Source of the DNA: Gammaproteobacteria bacterium
GTDB taxonomy: Bacteria > Pseudomonadota > Gammaproteobacteria > SZUA-229
Assembly: GCA_015484935.1 (NCBI GenBank)
Contig: WFUQ01000203.1
Location: 1-11,952, forward strand
Direction of reading: 5' to 3'
DNA length: 11,952 nt
Shown: in pieces, positions 6,945 to 11,952 of the stretch
How the letters are laid out: every line of letters begins with the position of its first letter
Position numbering within the stretch: the first letter of the stretch is position 1
Notes under the pieces: model-generated
What the model saw: only the letters and a program-made list of their open reading frames with translations
Databases searched by the model: none
Told to the model about the DNA's origin: nothing
Position numbers and translations under genes: made by a program

Positions 6945-9665
6945 ATGAAACGTATAAAAATGAATCGACGTACTTTTATGAAAGGCAGTGCCTTTATTTC
7001 CAGCTCAGCAGCCGGTGCCGGTCTGATGGTAGGAGCCAATCCGGAACTTGAAGCGGCTCCCTCCGACGATCAGGTGTCACGCACTACCGCGCTGGCTCAA
7101 TGCCCGTACTGCGGCGTGGGTTGCGGCACCGTCATCCAGGTCGAGAATGGCAAGATCGTCTCCATGCGTCCGGATAAAGATCACCCCACCAATTTCGGTC
7201 TGCAATGCATCAAGGGTCTGACCGCAGCTGAACCAATCTATGTCGATCGTATGGAAGGTGACTCCTATGTACGCAAAGACGTATGGGAGGAATGGAACAA
7301 ACCCGGTCACGGCGATCTGGAATATGTCAGCAAGACCAAAGGTTCATTCGACGAAAAACATTTCGTGCGTGTACCCTACGAACAGGCCGGTGAGATGGTC
7401 GATCACAAGATCGCCCACCTGGTGAAGAAACACGGTGGTAACTCCATCGCCCTGTACGGTTCGGGTCAGTTGACTATGGAAGGCCAGTATCTGGAGAACC
7501 TGTTCATGAAAGGCGTACTCGGCTCCAACACCATCGAAGCCAATGCGCGTATGTGTATGACCTCTGCTGTGACCGGTTACTTCGCTACACTGGGTTCCGA
7601 CACCCCGCCACTGGCGTACGAAGATATCGAACTGTGCGACATGATCATGCACTTCGGTCACAACGCACGCGAATCGCACCCTATCATCTTCTGGCGTGCA
7701 GCTGACTACAAGAAGAAGGCCGATATCCCGACCGTCATAGTCGATCCACGACGCACGGGTACGGTGATGGGTTATGAAGATATCAATCCTAAGAATACGG
7801 TACATGTTCCCATCCTCAACGGTGATATCAGCTTCCTCAATTCCATCGCCCACGTACTGCTGAAAGATCATCCCGATGTCATCGACTGGGAGTTCATGAA
7901 ATCCCATACCACTGGCTGGAAGAACTATGTCGATACCGTCAAGGCCGAATACAGTCCTGAACAGGTACAGGACAGGATGGGTGGCCCCAACCACGATGTG
8001 TCACCTGAACTGATCCGTCGTGTCGCAGGTATGTTTGCCGACGCGACCCGTAAACGTCTGGCACGTAGCAAGGGCAAACAGGGCTCTGATGTGAAGAGCG
8101 GTGTCCCTGGTGGCGAAGGACATGGTGGCGTCATCATCATGTGGGGTATCGGTTACAACCAGCACATCCACGGTCAGCATAATGTTATCTCGATCATCAA
8201 CCTGTTGACCCTGACCGGTAATCTGGCCAAACCCGGCTGCGGACCGTTCTCCATGACCGGTCAACCGAACGCCATGGGCGAACGTTTCACCGGTGGCCTG
8301 ACCGGCCGTCTGCCATTCAACCAGCCACTGAAGAACGACAGCCACCGTAAGCACATGGCGAAACACTGGCGCATACCGGAAAAGAATCTGGTCAATGCGA
8401 TGAATTCCAAGAACCCCGGCATGGCAGTGGGCATGATGGAACGGGCATTGAAGGACGAAGTGAAAGCCATGTTCCTGGTGTATGCCACCCACATCGACCT
8501 GCCTGATCAGGATAATCTGGTGCGTCCGGCATTGAGCAAAACCTTCAATGTAGTGCAGGAGATATACCGTCACGCGCCCAACAATCTGTATGCCGATGTG
8601 ATATTCCCGGCTGCGACCTGGGGCGAAGTCGATGGTGTCTATATCAGTTCGGAGCGTCGCATCAATATATGCGAACAGGCGGCTATGCCACCGAAAGGCT
8701 GCCGCCCTGACCTCGATATGGTTATCGACAAAGCCAAAGGCATCGGTAAATTGCTGGGGCTGGATATGGACAAGGTACTCCCGTACAAGAAAGGCAAGAA
8801 CGGTTTCTACGATACCGAAGAGATCCTGCGTGATGTCATCCGTGCATCCGAGGGCACCGATACCGATCTGACCGGCATACTCGAAGTCGAGAAGGTAGAC
8901 GGTCTGTCACCTTACGAACAACTGAAGAAGTTACGCGGTATCCAGTGGCCTGCACCGACTTATGCCATCGCCAAAGCCGGTGGCACCAAACGCCGCTTCA
9001 TGTTGCAGGAAGGTAACTGGAAATCCAAACCTTATGGTTACTTCCGTACCAAGGATGGCAAGGTACATATGAAACTGTGCGAACAGGATTACAGCGACCG
9101 TGAAGAAGTGACCAAAAAACTGATGGAGTTCGGCAAGAAGAAAGGTCACTACACCATCGACAATATCGCCCTGCTGAAAGAAGCACGCGACAAAGGCCTG
9201 ACCCCGGACTTACCCGATGAGAAATACCGTGGCAAGAAATGGAACAAGGTACCTGAAGGCAAATACCCTTACTGGTTAGGACTGGGCGTGGTGTACGAAC
9301 ATTTCCACACCGCCAAGTCCAACCGTAGCCCGACCACACGACGACTGGTGCCTGAGATGTATGTCGAGATGCATCCCAAAGATGCCGAAGACCTCGGCAT
9401 CAAAGACGGTGACAAGGTCAACCTGATCACACGTCGCGGCAAGTTCCAGGCGAAGGCACAGGTGGGCACCAGCAGTCTGGTCAAACCTGCACGTAACAAT
9501 GTGCCACGGGGTTATATGTTCAGCCCATGGAATCTGTCTGTCGCTGACAGCGCCGACCCCAAAAAGAACAAGTGGTTGGTGAACAGCACATCAAGCAGGG
9601 TATGGGATCTGGTGTCCGGTCAGGTAGATTTCAAGAAACTGGCTGTACGGATAGAAAAGGCATGA
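6945..9665 (+). CDS. Tat-exported molybdopterin oxidoreductase, NapA/NasA-related catalytic subunit
   Basis: A 906-residue Mo-bisMGD enzyme of the DMSO-reductase superfamily, predicted to act in the periplasm. Residues 7-13 (NRRTFMK) are a Tat motif. The N-terminal [4Fe-4S] site is CPYCGVGC plus CIKG (Cys53, 56, 60, 88, with Lys90). Cys204 in ARMCMTSAV is the predicted Mo ligand, followed by Met205 as in NapA. GCGPFSMTGQPNAMGE (432-446) and the C-terminal molydopterin-binding domain, ending in DFKKLAVRIEKA, also resemble NapA. VDPRRTGT (266-273) is more like NasA or formate dehydrogenase. At 405-410, NQHIHG replaces the NQHTRG I recall in canonical NapA. The protein is about 80 residues longer than E. 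coli NapA, with extra sequence near 105-140, 370-395 and 605-765. AGGAG at 6932 with 8-nt spacing supports the ATG. Nitrate reductase is the first guess, but the substrate is uncertain. Confidence 0.9.
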   Translation: MKRIKMNRRTFMKGSAFISSSAAGAGLMVGANPELEAAPSDDQVSRTTALAQCPYCGVGCGTVIQVENGKIVSMRPDKDHPTNFGLQCIKGLTAAEPIYVDRMEGDSYVRKDVWEEWNKPGHGDLEYVSKTKGSFDEKHFVRVPYEQAGEMVDHKIAHLVKKHGGNSIALYGSGQLTMEGQYLENLFMKGVLGSNTIEANARMCMTSAVTGYFATLGSDTPPLAYEDIELCDMIMHFGHNARESHPIIFWRAADYKKKADIPTVIVDPRRTGTVMGYEDINPKNTVHVPILNGDISFLNSIAHVLLKDHPDVIDWEFMKSHTTGWKNYVDTVKAEYSPEQVQDRMGGPNHDVSPELIRRVAGMFADATRKRLARSKGKQGSDVKSGVPGGEGHGGVIIMWGIGYNQHIHGQHNVISIINLLTLTGNLAKPGCGPFSMTGQPNAMGERFTGGLTGRLPFNQPLKNDSHRKHMAKHWRIPEKNLVNAMNSKNPGMAVGMMERALKDEVKAMFLVYATHIDLPDQDNLVRPALSKTFNVVQEIYRHAPNNLYADVIFPAATWGEVDGVYISSERRINICEQAAMPPKGCRPDLDMVIDKAKGIGKLLGLDMDKVLPYKKGKNGFYDTEEILRDVIRASEGTDTDLTGILEVEKVDGLSPYEQLKKLRGIQWPAPTYAIAKAGGTKRRFMLQEGNWKSKPYGYFRTKDGKVHMKLCEQDYSDREEVTKKLMEFGKKKGHYTIDNIALLKEARDKGLTPDLPDEKYRGKKWNKVPEGKYPYWLGLGVVYEHFHTAKSNRSPTTRRLVPEMYVEMHPKDAEDLGIKDGDKVNLITRRGKFQAKAQVGTSSLVKPARNNVPRGYMFSPWNLSVADSADPKKNKWLVNSTSSRVWDLVSGQVDFKKLAVRIEKA

Positions 9666-9670
9666 CACGA

Positions 9671-9729
9671 GGCTTCAGGTTTCAGGATGCAGCGACATCG
9701 ACAGATGCCGGATTCTGGAACCTGAAGCC
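9671..9729 (+). repeat. Long inverted repeat/RNA hairpin between catalytic subunit and napG
   Basis: Arms at 9671-9688 and 9712-9729 pair over 18 bp in RNA, with only two G-U wobbles, around a 23-nt loop. The arms read GGCTTCAGGTTTCAGGAT and its near complement. There is no T run after it, and the napG Shine-Dalgarno (GGAGA, 9731) starts two bases past the right arm. It could stabilise the upstream mRNA, reduce expression of the downstream electron-transfer genes, or be a dispersed REP-like intergenic element; only a genome-wide search would tell. It fills most of the 76-bp gap. Confidence 0.8.
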
Positions 9730-9741
9730 CGGAGACAGGAT

Positions 9742-10329
9742 ATGAAACGCAGGCGTTTTCTGAAAGCAGGCGGTCTCAGCGTAGTCGCATTAGCCGCGAC
9801 TGCCTTGAGCACCGGCGCGAGTCGTGCTGCTGTCAATCAGCCGTCGTTGCGTTATCTGCGACCGCCCGGTGCATTGCCGGAAGAAGACTTCCTCAACCGT
9901 TGCATCCACTGTGGTCAGTGTGGCGAAGCCTGCCCCAACCGCTGCATCAATTATTTCGAACTGGAGAACGGTCTGGCTTCTATCGACACGCCGTACATCA
10001 TCCCGCGCGAGAAAGCCTGCATACTATGCATGAAGTGTGGCGACGTCTGCCCTACCGGTGCGATCCAGAAAGTCGAATACGAACTGGAGGACATCCTTGA
10101 CAAAGTCGACATGGGACGTGCCGTCGTCGACAAACAACTGTGCCTGTCGTGGCAGGGTAAAAGTTGCGGGGTATGTTACCGCGCCTGCAAGTTACCGGAT
10201 GTCGCTATCCGTGTCGGTTATATGGAACAACCGCACGTACTCGAAAACTGTATCGGTTGTGGGTTGTGCGAACGTTCGTGCATACAGATACCACAGGCGA
10301 TAAAGATACTACCCAGGAAATCAGCATGA
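9742..10329 (+). CDS. napG: NapG-like Tat-exported ferredoxin with four [4Fe-4S] motifs
   Basis: NapG works with the membrane protein NapH to bring quinol electrons to the periplasmic reductase. This 195-residue product starts with a Tat signal (RRRFLKAGG, then a hydrophobic stretch, with SRA near 27-29). After the family motif LRPPGAL at 39-45 come four cysteine clusters: 54/57/60/64, 93/96/99/103, 134/142/145/149 and 170/173/176/180. The third, CLSWQGKSCGVCYRAC, is characteristic of NapG. The second is a plain C-x2-C-x2-C-x3-C, not the longer spacing I recall for E. coli NapG. The ATG follows GGAGACAGGAT and its stop overlaps the napH start as ATGA. The protein is shorter than the E. coli homologue (about 231 residues), lacking the C-terminal tail. 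Confidence 0.92.
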   Translation: MKRRRFLKAGGLSVVALAATALSTGASRAAVNQPSLRYLRPPGALPEEDFLNRCIHCGQCGEACPNRCINYFELENGLASIDTPYIIPREKACILCMKCGDVCPTGAIQKVEYELEDILDKVDMGRAVVDKQLCLSWQGKSCGVCYRACKLPDVAIRVGYMEQPHVLENCIGCGLCERSCIQIPQAIKILPRKSA

Positions 10330-11342
10330 CCTCGAAAGTCGCGACACCGTTTTTTTTGTGGAAGCACCTGAACAAGCTGCGCTGGGTCAGCCTGACACTG
10401 GTGTTCACCATGCTGCTATTCCTGCCTTATGCGCATCTGTATCAGACTTATGAAGCGGCACATGCCTATGATCTGCTGGCCGACTCTGAAAAACAGATCT
10501 ACGACACCATGGAGACACTCACCTCGTTCCTTGTCGATGACGTCGAGGAGGATCTCGATGCCATCAAGGGTAATACCTGGTCAGGTACGTTCTTCGGTCT
10601 GCAACTCAGTGATCCACTGGCAGCTGTCGGACAGATCTTTGCAGGTAAAACGTTCTATCTGCCTTTCTTGCTCACCGCGTTGATACCGGTTTTGTTCACG
10701 CTGGTGTTCGGTCGGTTCTTCTGCGGCTGGATATGTCCGGCGACCTTCATCTATGAACTCAACACCAATGTCGCAGCCGGGTTGCGACGCGCCGGTCTGA
10801 AAACCGGTAATCGCCGGTTCGATCGACGGGTTAAATATCTGGTGCTGGCAGCGGGTCTGTTGCTCTCCGCTATCAGCGGTTCGGTACTGGTCGCCGGTGT
10901 CTATCCGCCTGCGATAGTCGGGCGCGAGATCTATTATGCTGTCGCATTAGGCGGCTTCGGTGCCGGCTCGATATTTTTTGTCGGCACACTCCTGTTCGAC
11001 TTGCTGGTCGCACGTCGTGGTTTCTGCCGTTACCTCTGCCCCGGCGGTGCATTGTATTCGTTGCTCGGTCACTTCCGTCTGTTCCGCATCCAGCGCATCG
11101 TGGAAAACTGTAATGACTGTGCCAAATGCAACGCCATCTGCGAGTTCGGTCTCGATCCCTTACGCGATGGTTTCGGTCAGGAATGCAATAACTGCACGGC
11201 TTGCATCGCTATCTGTCCGACCGACGCACTGACATTCAAAGTACAGATCAGAGATCAGCCTGACCGTGGCCCGGGGCATCTCGGTAAACAATATCAACGT
11301 GAACAGACTCAGGCTGACGAAAAACACAGAGAGGCTGCATGA
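10326..11342 (+). CDS. napH: NapH-like membrane-bound ferredoxin
   Basis: A 338-residue integral membrane protein that, with NapG, is expected to oxidise quinol for periplasmic reduction. Hydrophobic segments lie near 20-36, 110-130, 170-192 and 205-228. Between them are the family motifs CGWICP (133-138) and CRYLCP (234-239). The cytoplasmic C-terminus has two [4Fe-4S] motifs with cysteines 262/265/268/272 and 287/290/293/297. The ATG at 10326 overlaps the napG stop and follows AGGAAA; an upstream extension of 54 residues in the same frame only overlays napG and is rejected. The stop overlaps the next gene by ATGA. An unusual acidic segment of roughly 70 residues (about 37-108), predicted to be periplasmic, separates the first two helices. 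The C-terminal tail after 305 is charged and has no recognised motif. Confidence 0.93.
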   Translation: MTSKVATPFFLWKHLNKLRWVSLTLVFTMLLFLPYAHLYQTYEAAHAYDLLADSEKQIYDTMETLTSFLVDDVEEDLDAIKGNTWSGTFFGLQLSDPLAAVGQIFAGKTFYLPFLLTALIPVLFTLVFGRFFCGWICPATFIYELNTNVAAGLRRAGLKTGNRRFDRRVKYLVLAAGLLLSAISGSVLVAGVYPPAIVGREIYYAVALGGFGAGSIFFVGTLLFDLLVARRGFCRYLCPGGALYSLLGHFRLFRIQRIVENCNDCAKCNAICEFGLDPLRDGFGQECNNCTACIAICPTDALTFKVQIRDQPDRGPGHLGKQYQREQTQADEKHREAA

Positions 11343-11950
11343 TGCAACGTCGAACCTTTCTACAGAGTGTACTCTACGGCTTCGGCATACTGGCATCGGC
11401 CAGCCTGCCCTATGCCATGTCGCGTTTCATGGTATCGGATGCCAAAGCTGATCCGTTGACGCATCTGCGCCCACCCGGCGCACTCAAAGATGATGATGCT
11501 TTTATCAACGCCTGCATCGGCTGTGGTCTGTGCGGTGAGGTCTGCCCTCCCCGATGCATCAAGTTTTACCAACACGAGGGGGGAGATAAAGTGAACACGC
11601 CTTATATCAACCCGGAAGAAAAGGCCTGTATCCTGTGTAATAAATGTATGGAGGTCTGTCCGACAGCATCGTTACAGGAGACACCTGTCAAAGAGATAGA
11701 CATGGGCATCTCGCAGATCGACCGTCTCGCCTGTTACCCCTGGGTGGATCGTGGCATCTGTGGTGCATGCGTATCCATCTGCCCTTTGGGTGAACGCGCT
11801 ATCAGTTTTAATATGTGGAACCAGTATCGCCCGGTGGTGCATGATGCCTGTGTCGGATGCGGCTTATGTGTCGAGGTATGCCCGCATCCGAGTCTACCTA
11901 TCCGGATCGTAGAACGTTCACAAGGTACAGTGATGAGGCATTCGATATGA
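11339..11950 (+). CDS. Second NapG-like Tat-exported ferredoxin with four [4Fe-4S] motifs
   Basis: A 203-residue paralogue of the NapG-like protein upstream of napH. It has a Tat signal (QRRTFLQS, then hydrophobic residues up to about 28, with DAKAD near 34-38), the LRPPGAL motif at 43-49, and cysteine clusters at 59/62/65/69, 97/100/103/107, 132/141/144/148 and 171/174/177/181. The third cluster has C-x8-C where the first NapG-like protein has C-x7-C, and the sequences differ widely outside the motifs, so the duplication is not recent. The start overlaps the napH stop (ATGA); a second ATG directly follows at 11342. The stop at 11948-11950 again overlaps an ATG. It probably forms a chain of eight periplasmic clusters with its paralogue, or serves a different partner; this is inference. 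Confidence 0.92.
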   Translation: MMQRRTFLQSVLYGFGILASASLPYAMSRFMVSDAKADPLTHLRPPGALKDDDAFINACIGCGLCGEVCPPRCIKFYQHEGGDKVNTPYINPEEKACILCNKCMEVCPTASLQETPVKEIDMGISQIDRLACYPWVDRGICGACVSICPLGERAISFNMWNQYRPVVHDACVGCGLCVEVCPHPSLPIRIVERSQGTVMRHSI

Positions 11951-11952
11951 AC
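11947..11952 (+). CDS. Probable start of the next gene of the operon (cut by right edge)
   Basis: ATGAAC overlaps the stop of the second NapG-like gene in the same ATGA arrangement as the two preceding junctions. Only two codons are present, so neither the gene nor its product can be identified; NapB, NapD or another electron-transfer protein would be plausible by context. Confidence 0.35.

Noticed and set aside
6945..9665. Formate dehydrogenase as identity of the Mo enzyme
   Set aside because: The residues after the Mo-ligand cysteine are MTSAV, as in nitrate reductases; the Cys/Sec-His pair typical of formate dehydrogenases is missing, and the C-terminus matches NapA.
10164..10325. 54-residue upstream extension of napH
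   Set aside because: It lies wholly within the napG coding sequence in another frame; the ATG at 10326 has a ribosome-binding site and the ATGA overlap expected for coupled genes.

Overview
The window looks like part of the chromosome of a facultatively anaerobic gammaproteobacterium of moderate GC content with a respiratory, possibly denitrifying or sulfur-oxidising, lifestyle. This placement is an inference from the gene families (MoaB, MoeA, NapC/NirT, NapG, NapH) and from FNR/DNR-type operator sites. No rRNA, tRNA, CRISPR array, insertion sequence or phage gene was seen.

Left third (1-3401, minus strand): the 5' part of a very long exported repeat protein that runs off the left edge, with at least 1133 codons visible. 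It has a signal peptide, a choice-of-anchor-V/Reeler-like domain with one CXXCH motif, a divergent repeat, two 138-residue repeats, two 137-residue repeats and then 115-residue cadherin-like repeats. A 237-bp AT-rich gap with a short palindrome lies upstream of it.

Middle (3639-5383, minus strand): moaB and moeA, overlapping by ATGA, for the last steps of molybdopterin and molybdenum cofactor synthesis. They diverge from the respiratory genes at 5384-5521, where one near-consensus FNR/DNR box is placed about 40.5 bp from the likely transcription starts in both directions.

Right half (5522-11950, plus strand): a Nap-like periplasmic respiratory cluster. In order it holds a NapC/NirT-family membrane cytochrome with five CXXCH motifs, a dihaem class-I-like cytochrome c behind its own FNR/DNR-like site, a 906-residue Tat-exported molybdopterin oxidoreductase related to NapA and NasA, a NapG-like ferredoxin, a NapH-like membrane ferredoxin, a second NapG-like ferredoxin, and the ATG of one more overlapping gene at the right edge. 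The last four are joined by ATGA overlaps.

As a working model (inference), quinol electrons enter through the NapC-like protein and/or the NapGH-type membrane complex, may pass through the dihaem cytochrome, and reach the Mo/Fe-S enzyme in the periplasm, while the divergent moaB-moeA pair supplies its cofactor under the same oxygen or NO control. The cluster is not a standard nap operon: NapB, NapD and NapF are not in view, the NapG-like gene is doubled around napH, and the catalytic subunit lacks an arginine that I recall as conserved in canonical NapA. Its substrate is therefore open: nitrate is the default guess, but not certain.
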